A DNA stretch of 64,000 nt from Sophora flavescens (Eukaryota > Streptophyta > Magnoliopsida > Fabales > Fabaceae). Made by a program: the position numbers and the translations under genes. Below the pieces are notes generated by a model, which saw only the letters and a program-made list of their open reading frames with translations, was not told the origin of the DNA and made no database searches. Positions 1 through 12,300 of this stretch are shown piece after piece (within the stretch, counting starts at the first letter, position 1; each line of letters begins with the position of its first letter). The DNA lies in NCBI GenBank assembly GCA_030762895.1, contig CM061066.1, positions 9,762,047-9,826,046 on the forward strand, read 5' to 3'.

Positions 1-114
1 AAATTTCGGTTTTGGGTCCAAATTAGGGTTTTGGGTCAAAATTAGGGTTTTGAGTAAAAAAAAAATTGGTTTTTGGGGCAAAAATAGGGTTAGAATTAGG
101 GTTTTGGGTCTAAA

Positions 115-123
115 TTAGGGTTA
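115..123 (+). promoter_or_regulatory. Match to the TRF1/TRF2 telomere-binding consensus (example)
   Basis: TTAGGGTTA fits the YTAGGGTTR half-site known for vertebrate TRF-type Myb domains. The common monomer (TTAGGGTTTTG) does not fit, so matches are sparse and come from particular variants: TAAATTAGGGTTAGAAT here and ATTAGGGTTATTGG (221-229), each repeated about once per higher-order unit. Binding is a possibility only; the host may not use this protein family. Confidence 0.35.
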
Positions 124-440
124 GAATTTGGGTTTTGGGTCAAATATTGGGTTTTGGGTGAAAATTAAGGAGTCGGATTTTGAGTTAAAAAAGGGTTTTG
201 GGACAAAAATAGGGTTAGAATTAGGGTTATTGGTCAAATTTAGGGTTCTGGGTTAAATTTAGGGTTTTGGTTAAAATTTAGGGTTTAGGATCAAAATTAG
301 GATTTTGGGTCAAAATTAGGGTTTAGGCTTTGAATTAGGGTTTAGGCTTTCAATTAGGATTTTGGGTTTAAAATAAGGTTTTTTGTCAGAATTAGGGTTT
401 TGGGTCAGAGTTAGGGTTTTGGGTCAAAATTAGGGCTCTG

Positions 441-1957
441 GGTTATAATTTGGGTTTTGGGTCAAAATTTCGATTTTGGGTCAAAATTAGGGTTTCGGGT
501 TTGAATTAGGGTTTTGGGTCAAATTTAGGGTTTTGGGTTTGAATTTGGTTTTTGAGTTAAAAATAGGGTTTTGGGTCAAAAATAGGATTAGAATTTAGGT
601 TTTGCGTTAAAATTAGGGATAAGGGTCAAAAAAGGGTTCCGGGTCAAATGGGTTTTGGGTCAAAAATAGGGTTCGAATAAGGGTTTTGGATCAGAATTAG
701 GGTTTTGCGCCAGAATTAGGGTTTTTGGGTCAGAATTAGGGTTTTGGGTCAAAATTAAAGCTTTGGGTTATTTTGGGTCAAAATTTCGGTTTCGGGTCCA
801 AATTTCGGTTTCGGGTCAAAATTAGGGTTTAGGGTTTGAATTTGGGTTTTCAGTAAAAAAATAGGGTTTTGGGACAAAAATAGGGTTAGAAATAGGGTTT
901 TTGGGTCTAAATTAGGGTTATTGGTCAAATTTAGGGTTCTGGGTTAAATTTAGGGTCAAAATTTAGGGGTTTGGATTAAAATTAGGGTTCTGGGTTAAAT
1001 TTAGGGTTTTTGGACAAAAAAAGGGTTCGAATTAGGGTTTTGGTATAAATTTAGGGTTTAGGATCAAAATTAGGATTTTGGGTGAAAATTAGGGTTTAGG
1101 CTTTGAATTAGGGTTTAGGGTTAAAATTAGGGTTTAGGCTTTCAATTAGGATTTTCTTTTTAAAATAGGGTTTTTTGTCAGAATTAGGGTTTTGGGTTAT
1201 AATTTGGGTTTTGGGTCAAAATTTCGATTTTGGGTCAAAATTAGGGTTTCGGGTTTGAATTAGGGTTTTGGGTCAAATTTAGAGTTTTGGGTTTGAATTT
1301 GGTTTTGGAGTTAAAAATAGGGTTTTGGGTCAAAAATAGGATTAGAATTTAGGTTTTGCGTTAAAATTATGGATAAGGGTCAAAAAAGGGTGCCGGGTCA
1401 AATGGGATTTGGGTCAAAAATAGGGTTCGAATAAGGGTTTTGGATCAGAATTAGGGTTTTGCGCCAGAATTAGGGTTTTTGGGTCAGAATTAGGGTTTTG
1501 GGTCAAAATTAAAGCTTTGGGTTATTTTGGGTCAAAATTTCGGTTTCGGGTCCAAATTTCGGTTTCGGGTCAAAATTAGGGTTTAGGGTTTGAATTTGGG
1601 TTTTCAGTAAAAAAAATAGGGTTTTGGGACAAAAATAGGGTTAGAAATAGGGTTTTTGGGTCTAAATTAGGGTTATTGGTCAAATTTAGGGTTCTGGGTT
1701 AAATTTAGGGTTTAGGGTCAAAATTTAGGGGTTTGGATTAAAATTAGGGTTCTGGGTTAAATTTAGGGTTTTTGGACAAAAAAAGGGTTCGAATTAGGGT
1801 TTTGGTATAAATTTAGGGTTTAGGATCAAAATTAGGATTTTGGGTCAAAATTAGGGTTTAGGCTTTGAATTAGGGTTTAGGGTTAAAATTAGGGTTTAGG
1901 CTTTCAATTAGGATTTTCTTTTTAAAATAGGGTTTTTTGTCAGAATTAGGGTTTTGG
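441..1957 (+). repeat. ~754-bp tandem duplication inside the first compound unit
   Basis: Two consecutive copies, about 441-1195 and 1196-1957. Rare landmarks repeat at a fixed offset: the GCGCC variant is at 707 and 1461, and GATAAGGG is at 618 and 1372, both 754 bp apart. The later landmark TTTTTTGTCAG (1171 and 1933) is 762 bp apart, which shows a small indel. The second compound unit has its own version of this duplication, with GATAAGGG at 4871 and 5596 (725 bp), so it either predates the duplication of the compound unit or was copied with it. Edges are approximate because neighbouring monomers are alike. Confidence 0.85.
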
Positions 1958-2854
1958 GTTATAATTTGGGTTTTGGGTCAAAATTTCGATTTTGGGTCAA
2001 AATTAGGGTTTCGGGTTTGAATTAGGGTATTGTGTCAAAATTCGGGTTTTGGGTCAAAAAAAGGATTAGAATAAAGTTTTTGCGTTAAAATTAGGGATTA
2101 CAGTCAAAAATACGGTTCTGGGTCAAATGGGTTTTGGGTCAAAAATAGGGTTCGAATTAGGGTTTTGATCAGAATTAGGGTTTTTGGGTCAGGATTAGGG
2201 TTTTGGGTCAAAATTAAGGCTTTGGGTTATTTTGGGTCAAAATTTCGGTTTCCGGTCCAAATTAGGGTTTTGGGTCAAAAAGAGGGTTTAGGGTTTGAAT
2301 TAGGGTTTTGAGTAAAAAAATAGGGTTTTGGGACAAAAATAGGGTTAGAATTAGGGTTTTGGGTCTAAATTTGGGTTTTGGGTCAAATTTAGGGTTCTGG
2401 GTTAACTTTAGGGTTTAGGGTCAAAATTTAGGGTTTTGGATTAAAATTAGGGTTCTGGGTTAAATTTAGGGTTTTGGGACAAAAATAGGGTTAGAATTAG
2501 GGTTTTGGTTCAAATTTAGGGTTTAGGATCAAAATTAGGGTTTTGGGTCAAAATTAGGGTTTAGGCTTTGAATTTGGGTTTAGGGTAAAATTGGGTTTTG
2601 GTTCAAATTTAGGGTTCTGGGTTAAATTTATGGTTTTGGGTCAAAATTTACGATTTTGGTTTAAAATTAGGTTTCTGTGTTAAATTTAAGGTTTAGGGTC
2701 AAATTTTGGGTTTTGGGTTTGAATTAGGGTTTTTGGGTCTAAATTAGAGTCTTGGGTCAAAATTAGAGTTAGAATTAGGGTTATTGGGTCTAAATTAGAG
2801 TCTTGGGTCAAAATTAGGGTTCCTGGTTAAATTCAGGGTTTAGGGTCAAAATTT

Positions 2855-3430
2855 AGGGTTTTGGATTAAAATTAGGGTTCTGGGGTTAAATTTAGGGTTT
2901 TGGGACAAAAATAGGGTTCGAATTAGGGTTTTGGTTCAAATTTAGGGTTTAGGATCAAAATTAGGGTTTTGGGTCAAAATTAGGGTTTAGGCTTTGAATT
3001 AGGGTTTAGGGTTAAAAATAGGGTTTTGGGTCAAATTTAGGGTTCTGGGTTAAATTTAGGGTCTTGGGTCAAAAATAGGGTTCGTATTAGGGTTTTGGGG
3101 TCAGAATTAGGGTTTTGGGTCAAAATTAGGGTTTTGGGTCAGAATTAGGGTTTTGGATTAAAATTAGGGTTCTGGGGTTAAATTTAGGGTTTTAGGACAA
3201 AAATAGGGTTAGAATTAGGGTTTTGGTTCAAATTTAGGGTTTAGGATCAAAATTAGGGTTTTGGGTCAAAATTAGGGTTTAGGCTTTGAATTAGGGTTTA
3301 GGATTAAAAATAGGGTTTTGGGTCAAATTTAGGGTTCTGGGTTAAATATAGGGTCTTGGGTCAAAAATAGGGTTCGTATTAGGGTTTTGGGGTCAGAATT
3401 AGGGTTTTGGGTCAAAATTAGGGCTTTGGG
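2855..3430 (+). repeat. 292-bp tandem duplication private to the first compound unit
   Basis: Two near-identical segments lie 292 bp apart. TCTGGGG occurs at 2879 and 3171, and the rare TTCGTATT variant at 3081 and 3373. The corresponding part of the second compound unit (about 7130-7410) has a single copy. The gain therefore happened after the compound units split, or was lost from the second. Edges are approximate. Confidence 0.85.
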
Positions 3431-4692
3431 TTATTTTGGGTCAAAATTTCGGTTTTGGGTCCAAATTAGGGTTTTGGGTCAAAATTAGGGTTTTGAGTAA
3501 AAAATAGGTTTTTGGGATAAAAATAGGGTTAGAATTTGGGTTTTGGGTCAAATTTTGGGTTTTGGGTCTAAATTAAGGTGTCGGGTTTTGAGTTAAAAAA
3601 AGGGTTTTGGGACAAAAATAGGGTTAGAATTAGGGTTTTTGGGTCTAAATTAGGTTTTTGGTCTAAATTAGGGTCTTGGGTCTAAATTAGGGTTATGGGT
3701 CAAATTTAGGGTTCTGGGTTAAATTTACGGTTTAGGGTCAAAATTTAGGGGTTTGGATTAAAATTATGGTTCTGGGTTAAATTTAGGGTTTTGGGACAAA
3801 AATAGGGTTCGAATTAGGGTTTTGGTTCAAATTTAGGGTTTAGGATCAAAATTAGGGTTTTGGGTCAAAATTAGGGTTTAGGGTCAAAAATGGGGTTCTG
3901 GGTCAAATTTAGGGTTTTGGGTCAAAAATAGGGTTCGAACTAGGGTTTTCGATCAGAATTAGGGTTTTGGGCCAGAATTAGGGTTTTTGGGTCAGAATTA
4001 GGGTTTTGGGTCAGAATTAGGATTTTGGGTTTTTTTGGGTCAAAATTTCGGTTTCGGGTCCAAATTAGGGTTTTGGGTCAAAATTAGGGTTCTGGGTTAA
4101 ATTTAGGGTCATGGGACAAAAATAGGGTTCGTATTAGGGTTTTGGGGTCAGAATTTGGGTTTTGGGTTATTTTGGGTCAAAATTTCGGTTTTGGGTCCAA
4201 ATTAGGGTTTTGGGTCAAAATTAGGGTTTGGAGTAAAAAATATTGGTTTTTGGGGCAAAAATAGGGTTAGAATTAGGGTTTTGGGTCTAAATTAGGGTTA
4301 GAATTTCGGTTTTGGGTCAAATTTTGGGTTTTGGGTGAAAATTAAGGAGTCGGGTTTTGAGTTAAAAAAGGGTTTTGGGACAAAAATAGGGTTAGAATTA
4401 GGGTTATTGGTCAAATTTAGGGTTCTGGGTTAAATTTAGGGTTTTGGTTCAAATTTAGGGTTTAGGATCAAAATTAGGATTTTGGGTCAAAATTAGGGTT
4501 TAGGCTTTGAATTAGGGTTTAGGCTTTCAATTAGGATTTTGGGTTTAAAATAAGGTTTTTTGTCAGAATTAGGGTTTTGGGTCAGAGTTAGGGTTTTGGT
4601 TCAAAATTAGGGCTCTGCGTTATAATTTGGGTTTTGTGTCAAAATTTCGATTTTGGGTCAAAATGAGGGTTTCGGGTTTGAATTAGGGTTTT

Positions 4693-4806
4693 GGGTCAAA
4701 TTTAGGGTTTTGGGTCAACATTAGGGTTTTGGGTTTGAATTTGGTTTTTGGGTCAAATTTAGGGTTTTGGGTCAACATTAGGGTTTTGGGTTTGAATTTG
4801 GTTTTT
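4693..4806 (+). repeat. 57-bp tandem duplication (three monomers)
   Basis: Copies at 4693-4749 and 4750-4806 read the same, and both carry the unusual TCAACATTA variant (at 4715 and 4772). The offset of 57 bp is exactly three 19-bp monomers, as expected for slippage or unequal exchange in register with the monomer. Confidence 0.9.
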
Positions 4807-7800
4807 GAGTTAAAAATAGGGTTTTGGGTCAAAAATAGGATTAGAATTAAGGTTTTGCGTTAAAATTAGGGATAAGGGTCAAAAAAGGGTTCTGGGTCAA
4901 ATGGGTTTTGGGTCAAAAATAGGGTTCGAATAAGGGTTTTGGATCAGAATTAGGGTTTTTGGGTCAGAATTAGGGTTTTGGGTCAAAATTAAAGCTTTGG
5001 GTTATTTTGGGTCAAAATTTCGGTTTCGGGTCCCAATTTCGGTTTCGGGTCAAAATTAGGGTTTAGGGTTTGAATTTGGGTTTTCAGTAAAAAAAAATAG
5101 GGTTTTGGGACAAAAATAGGGTTAGAAATAGGGTTTTTGGGTCTAAATTAGGGTTATTGGTCAAATTTAGGGTTCTGGGTTAAATTCAGGGTTTAGGGTC
5201 AAAATTTAGGGGTTTGGATTAAAATTAGGGTTCTGGGTTAAATTTAGGGTTTTTGGACAAAAAAAGTGTTCGAATTAGGGTTTTGGTATAAATTTAGGGT
5301 TTAGGATCAAAATTAGGATTTTGGGTCAAAATTAGGGTTTAGGCTTTGAATTAGGGTTTAGGGTTAAAATTAGGGTTGAGGCTTTCAATCAGGATTTTCT
5401 TTTTAAAATAGGGTTTTTTGTCAGAATTAGGGTTTTGGGTTATAATTTGCGTTTTGGGTCAAAATTAGGGTTTCGGGTTTGAATTAGGGTTTTGGGTCAA
5501 ATTTAGGGTTTTGGGTTTGAATTTGGTTTTTGAGTTAAAAATAGGGTTTTGGGTCAAAAATAGGAATAGAATTTAGGTTTTGCGTTAAAATTAGGGATAA
5601 GGGTCAAAAAAGGGTTCCGGGTCAAATGGGTTTTGGGTCAAAAATAGGGTTCGAATAAGGGTTTTGGATCAGAATTAGGGTTTAGCGCCAGAATTAGGAT
5701 TTTTGGGTCAGAATTAGGGTTTTGGGTCAAAATTAAAGCTTTGGGTTATTTTGGGTCAAAATTTCGGTTTCAGGTCCAAATCTCGGTTTCGGGTCAAAAT
5801 TAGGGATTAGGGTTTGAATTTGGGTTTTCAGTAAAAAAATAGGGTTTTGGGACAAAAATAGGGTTAGAAATAGGGTTTTTGGGTCTAAATTAGGGTTATT
5901 GGTCAAATTTAGGGTTCTGGGTTAAATTTAGGGTTTAGGGTCAAAATTTAGGGGTTTGGATTAAAATTAGGGTTCTGGGTTAAATTTAGGGTTTTTGGAC
6001 AAAAAAAGGGTTCGAATTAGGGTTTTGGTATAAATTTAGGGTTTAGGATCAAAATTAGGATTTTGGGTGAAAATTAGGGTTTAGGCTTTGAATTAGGGTT
6101 TAGGGTTAAAATTAGGGTTTAGGCTTTCAATTAGGATTTTCTTTTTAAAATAGGGTTTTTTGTCAGAATTAGGGTTTTGGGTTATAATTTGGGTTTTGGG
6201 TCAAAATTTCGATTTTGGGTCAAAATTAGGGTTTCGGGTTTGAATTAGGGTATTGGGTCAAAATTCTGGTTTTGGGTCAAAAAAATGATTAGAATTAAGG
6301 TTTTGCGTTAAAATTAGGGATTACGGTCAAAAATACGGTTCTGGGTCAAATGGGTTTTGGGTCAAAAATAGGGTTCGAATTAGGGTTTTGATCAGAATTA
6401 GGATTTTGGGCCAGAATTAGGGTTTTTGGGTCAGGATTAGGGTTTTGGGTCAAAATTAAGGCTTTGGGTTATTTTGGGTCAAAATTTCGGTTTCGGGTCC
6501 AAATTAGGGTTTTGGGTCAAAAAGAGGGTTTAGGGTTTGAATTAGGGTTTTGAGTAAAAAAATAGGGTTTTGGGACAAAAATAGGGTTAGAATTAGGGTT
6601 TTGGGTCTAAATTAGGGTTAGAATTATGGTTTTGGGTCAAAATTTGGGTTTTGGGTCAAATTTAGGGTTCTGGGTTAACTTTAGGGTTTAGGGTCAAAAT
6701 TTAGGGTTTTGGATTAAAATTAGGGTTCTGGGTTAAATTTAGGGTTTTGGGACAAAAATAGGGTTAGAATTAGGGTTTTGGTTCAAATTTAGGGTTTAGG
6801 ATCAAAATTAGGGTTTTGGGTCAAAATTAGGGTTTAGGCTTTGAATTTGGGTTTAGGGTAAAATTGGGTTTTGGTTCAAATTTAGGGTTCTGGGTTAAAT
6901 TTATGGTTTTGGGTCAAAATTTACGATTTTGGTTTAAAATTAGGTTTCTGTGCTAAATTTAAGGTTTAGGGTCAAATTTTGGGTTTTGGGTTTGAATTAG
7001 GGTTTTTGGGTCTAAATTAGAGTCTTGGGTCAAAATTAGAGTTAGAATTAGGGTTATTGGGTCTAAATTAGAGTCTTGGGTCAAAATTAGGGTTCCTGGT
7101 TAAATTCAGGGTTTAAGGTCAAAATTTAGGGTTTTGGATTAAAATTAGGGTTCTGGGGTTAAATTTAGGGTTTTGGGACAAAAATAGGGTTAGAATTGGG
7201 ATTTTGGTTCAAATTTAGGGTTTAGGATCAAAATTAGGATTTTGGGTCAAAATTAGGGTTTAGGCTTAGAATTAGGGTTTAGGGTTAAAAATAGGGTTTT
7301 GGGTAAAATTTAGGGTTCTGGGTAAAATTTAGTGTCTTGGGTCAAAAATAAGGTTCGTATTAGGGTTTTGGGGTCAGAATTAGGGTTTTGGGTCAAAATT
7401 AGGGCTTTGGGTTATTTGGGTCAAAATTTCGGTTTTGGGTCCAAATTAGGGTTTTGGGTCAAAATTAGGGTTTTGAGTAAAAAATAGGTTTTTGGGACAA
7501 AAATAGGGTTAGAATTTGGGTTTTGGGTCAAATTTTGGGTTTTGGGTCTAAATTAAGGTGTCGGGTTTTGAGTTAAAAAAAGGGTTTTGGGACAAAAATA
7601 GGGTTAAAATTAGGGTTTTTGGGTCTAAATTAGGTTTTTGGTCTAAATTAGGGTCTTGGGTGAAAATTTGGGTTATGGGTCAAATTTAGGGTTCTAGGTT
7701 AAATTTACGGTTTAGGGTCAAAAATTAGGGGTTTGGATTAAAATTAGGGTTCTGGGTTAAATTTAGGGTTTTGGGACAAAAATAGGGTTCGAATTAGGGT

Positions 7801-9300
7801 TTTGGTTCAAAATTAGGGTTTAGGGTCAAAAATGGGGTTCTGGGTCAAATTTAGGGTTTTGGGTCAAAAATAGGGTTCGAATTAAGGTTTTCGATCAGAA
7901 TTAGGGTTTTGGGCCAGAATTAGGGTTTTTGGGTCAGGATTAGGGTTTTGGGTCAGAATTAGGGTTTTGGGTTTTTTTGGGTCAAAATTTCGGTTTCGGG
8001 TCCAAATTAGGGTTTTGGGTCAAAATTAGGGTTCTGGGTTAAATTTAGGGTCTTGGGACAAAAATAGGGTTCGTATTAGGGTTTTGGGGTCAGAATTTGG
8101 GTTTTGGGTTATTTTGGGTCAAAATTTCGGTTTTGGGTCCAAATTAGGGTTTTGAGTAAAAAATATTGGTTTTTGGGGCAAAAATAGGGTTAGAATTAGG
8201 GTTTTGGGTCTAAATTAGGGTTAGAATTTCGGTTTTGGGTCAAATTTTGGGTTTTGGGTGAAAATTAAGGAGTCGGGTTTTGAGTTAAAAAAGGGTTTTG
8301 GGACAAAAATAGGGTTAGAATTAGGGTTATTGGTCAAATTTAGGGTTCTGGGTTAAATTTAGGGTTTTGGTTCAAATTTAGGGTTTAGGATCAAAATTAG
8401 GATTTTGGGTCAAAATTAGGGTTTAGGCTTTGAATTAGGGTTTAGGCTTTCAATTAGGATTTTGGGTTTAAAATAAGGTTTTTTGTCAGAATTAGGGTTT
8501 TGGGTCAGAGTTAGGGTTTTGGGTCAAAATTAGGGCTCTGGGTTATAATTTGGGTTTTGGGTCAAGATTTCGATTTTGGGTCAAAATTAGGGTTTCGGGT
8601 TTGAATTAGGGTTTTGGGTCAAATTTAGGGTTTTGGGTTTGAATTTGGTTTTTGAGTTAAAAATAGGGTTTTGGGTCAAAAATAGGATTAGAATTTAGGT
8701 TTTGCGTTAAAATTAGGGATAAGGGTCAAAAAAGGGTTCCGGGTCAAATGGGTTTTGGGTCAAAAATAGGGTTCGAATAAGGGTTTTGGATCAGAATTAG
8801 GGTTTTGCGCCAGAATTAGGGTTTTTGGGTCAGAATTAGGGTTTTGGGTCAAAATTAAAGCTTTGGGTTATTTTGGGTCAAAATTTCGGTTTCGGGTCCA
8901 AATTTCGGTTTCGGGTCAAAATTAGGGTTTAGGGTTTGAATTTGGGTTTTCAGTAAAAAAATAGGGTTTTGGGACAAAAATAGGGTTAGAAATAGGGTTA
9001 TTGGTCAAATTTAGGGTTCTGGGTTAAATTTAGGGTCAAAATTTAGTGGTTCGGATTAAAATTAGGGTTCTGGGTTAAATTTAGGGTTTTTGGACAAAAA
9101 AAGGGTTCGAATTAGGGTTTTGGTATAAATTTAGGGTTTAGGATCAAAATTAGGATTTTGGGTGAAAATTAGGGTTTAGGCTTTGAATTAGGGTTTAGGG
9201 TTAAAATTAGGGTTTAGGCTTTCAATTAGGATTTTCTTTTTAAAATAGGGTTTTTTGTCAGAATTAGGGTTTTGGGTTATAATTTGGGTTTTGGGTCAAA

Positions 9301-9338
9301 ATTTCGATTTTGGGTCAAAATTTCGATTTTGGGTCAAA
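9301..9338 (+). repeat. Gain of one 19-bp monomer
   Basis: The variant ATTTCGATTTTGGGTCAAA is present twice in a row (starts 9301 and 9320), whereas the same place in neighbouring units (for example near 10899 and 12493) has it once. This is a clean single-monomer duplication. Confidence 0.9.
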
Positions 9339-12300
9339 ATTAGGGTTTCGGGTTTGAATTAGGGTATTGGGTCAAAATTCTGGTTTTGGGTCAAAAAAAT
9401 GATTAGAATTAAGGTTTTGCGTTAAAATTAGGGATTACGGTCAAAAATACGGTTCTGGGTCAAATGGGTTTTGGGTCAAAAATAGGGTTCGAATTAGGGT
9501 TTTGGGCCAGAATTAGGGTTTTTGGGTCAGAATTAGGGTTTTGGGTTTTTTTGGGTCAAAATTTCGGTTTCGGGTCCAAATTAGGGTTTTGGGTCAAAAT
9601 TAGGGTTCTGGGTTAAATTTAGGGTCTTGGGACAAAAATAGGGTTCGTATTAGGGTTTTGGGGTCAGAATTTGGGTTTTGGGTTATTTTGGGTCAAAATT
9701 TCGGTTTTGGGTCCAAATTAGGGTTTTGGGTCAAAATTAGGGTTTTGAGTAAAAAATATTGGTTTTTGGGGCAAAAATAGGGTTAGAATTAGGGTTTTGG
9801 GTCTAAATTAGGGTTAGAATTTGGGTTTTGGGTCAAATTTTGGGTTTTGGGTGAAAATTAAGGAGTCGGGTTTTGAGTTAAAAAAAGGGTTTTGGGACAA
9901 AAATAGGGTTAGAATTAGGGTTATTGGTCAAATTTAGGGTTCTGGGTTAAATTTAGGGTTTTGGTTCAAATTTAGGGTTTAGGATCAAAATTAGGATTTT
10001 GGGTCAAAATTAGGGTTTAGGCTTTGAATTAGGGTTTAGGCTTTCAATTAGGATTTTGGGTTTAAAATAAGGTTTTTTGTCAGAATTAGGGTTTTGGGTC
10101 AGAGTTAGGGTTTTGGGTCAAAATTAGGGCTCTGGGTTATAATTTGGGTTTTGGGTCAAAAGTTCGATTTTGGGTCAAAATTAGGGTTTCGGGTTTGAAT
10201 TAGGGTTTTGGGTCAAATTTAGGGTTTTGGGTCAGAGTTAGGGTTTTGAGTTAAAAATAGGGTTTTGGGTCAAAAATAGGATTAGAATTTAGGTTTTCCG
10301 TTAAAATTAGGGATAAGGTTCAAAAAAGGATTCTGGGTCAAAAATAGGGTTCGAATAAGGGTTTTGGATCAGAATTAGGGTTTTGCGCCAGAATTAGGGT
10401 TTTTGGGTCAGAATTAGGGTTTTGGGTCAAAATTAAAGCTTTGGGTTATTTTGGGTCAAAATTTCGGTTTCGGGTCAAAATTTCGGTTTCGGGTCAAAAT
10501 TAGGGTTTAGGGTTTGAATTTGGGTTTTCAGTAAAAAAATATGGTTTTGGGACAAAAATAGGGTTAGAAATAGGGTTTTTGGGTCTAAATTAGGGTTATT
10601 GGTCAAATTTAGGGTTCTGGGTTAAATTTAGGGTCAAAATTTAGGGGTTTGGATTAAAATTAGGGTTCTGGGTTAAATTTAGGGTTTTTGGACAAAAAAA
10701 GGGTTCGAATTAGGGTTTTGGTATAAATTTAGGGTTTAGGATCAAAATTAGGATTTTGGGTGAAAATTAGGGTTTAGGCTTTGAATTAGGGTTTAGGGTT
10801 AAAATTAGGGTTTAGGCTTTCAATTAGGATTTTCTTTTTAAAATAGGGTTTTTTGTCAGAATTAGGGTTTTGGGTTATAATTTGGGTTTTGGGTCAAAAT
10901 TTCGATTTTGGGTCAAAATTAGGGTTTCGGGTTTGAATTAGGGTATTGGGTCAAAAAAATGATTAGAATTAAGGTTTTGCGTTAAAATTAGGGATTACGG
11001 TCAAAAATACGGTTCTGGGTCAAATGGGTTTTGGGTCAAAAATAGGGTTCGAATTAGGGTTTTGGATCAGAATTAGGATTTTGGGCCAGAATTAGGGTTT
11101 TTGGGTCAGAATTAGGGTTTTGGGTCAGAATTAGGGTTTTGGGTTTTTTTGGGTCAAAATTTCGGTTTCGGGTCCAAATTAGGGTTTTGGGTCAAAATTA
11201 GGGTTCTGGGTTAAATTTAGGGTCTTGGGACAAAAATAGGGTTCGTATTAGGGTTTTGGGGTCAGAATTTGGGTTTTGGGTTATTTTGGGTCAAAATTTC
11301 GGTTTTGGGTCCAAATTAGGGTTTTGGGTCAAAATTAGGGTTTTGAGTAAAAAATATTGGTTTTTGGGGCAAAAATAGGGTTAGAATTAGGGTTTTGGGT
11401 CTAAATTAGGGTTAGAATTTCGGTTTTGGGTCAAATTTTGGGTTTTGGGTGAAAATTAAGGAGTCGGGTTTTGAGTTAAAAAAGGGTTTTGGGACAAAAA
11501 TAGGGTTAGAATTAGGGTTATTGGTCAAATTTAGGGTTCTGGGTTAAATTTAGGGTTTTGGTTCAAATTTAGGGTTTAGGATCAAAATTAGGATTTTGGG
11601 TCAAAATTAGGGTTTAGGCTTTCAATTAGGATTTTGGGTTTAAAATAAGGTTTTTTGTCAGAATTAGGGTTTTGGGTCAGAGTTAGGGTTTTGGGTCAAA
11701 ATTAGGGCTCTGGGTTATAATTTGGGTTTTGGGTCAAGATTTCGATTTTGGGTCAAAATTAGGGTTTCGGGTTTGAATTAGGGTTTTGGGTCAAATTTAG
11801 GGTTTTGGGTTTGAATTTGGTTTTTGAGTTAAAAATAGGGTTTTGGGTCAAAAATAGGATTAGAATTTAGGTTTTGCGTTAAAATTAGGGATAAGGGTCA
11901 AAAAAGGGTTCCGGGTCAAATGGGTTTTGGGTCAAAAATAGGGTTCGAATAAGGGTTTTGGATCAGAATTAGGGTTTTGCGCCAGAATTAGGGTTTTTGG
12001 GTCAGAATTAGGGTTTTGGGTCAAAATTAAAGCTTTGGGTTATTTTGGGTCCAAATTTCGGTTTCGGGTCCAAATTTCGGTTTCGGGTCAAAATTAGGGT
12101 TTAGGGTTTGAATTTGGGTTTTCAGTAAAAAAAATAGGGTTTTGGGACAAAAATAGGGTTAGAAATAGGGTTTTTGGGTCTAAATTAGGGTTATTGGTCA
12201 AATTTAGGGTTCTGGGTTAAATTTAGGGTCAAAATTTAGGGGTTTGGATTAAAATTAGGGTTCTGGGTTAAATTTAGGGTTTTTGGACAAAAAAAGGGTT

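Larger units (their letters stand above)
1..8164 (+). repeat. Telomere-like 19-bp satellite, compound ~4-kb higher-order units
   Basis: Continuous tandem array of a degenerate monomer of about 19 bp, consensus ATTAGGGTTTTGGGTCAAA, with the G-rich strand on +. A diagnostic variant block (ATTGGTTTTTGGGGC, near 65) recurs at 4242 and then at 8165, giving compound units of about 4177 and 3923 bp. A second marker (GTTTCTGTG, 2671 and 6944) gives 4273 bp, so internal indels change the spacing. Each compound unit contains a tandem duplication of about 0.75 kb. The first also has a 292-bp duplication that the second lacks, which accounts for most of the length difference. No non-satellite insertion, gene or RNA is visible. 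Strand is given as that of the G-rich repeat; it does not imply transcription. Confidence 0.95.
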
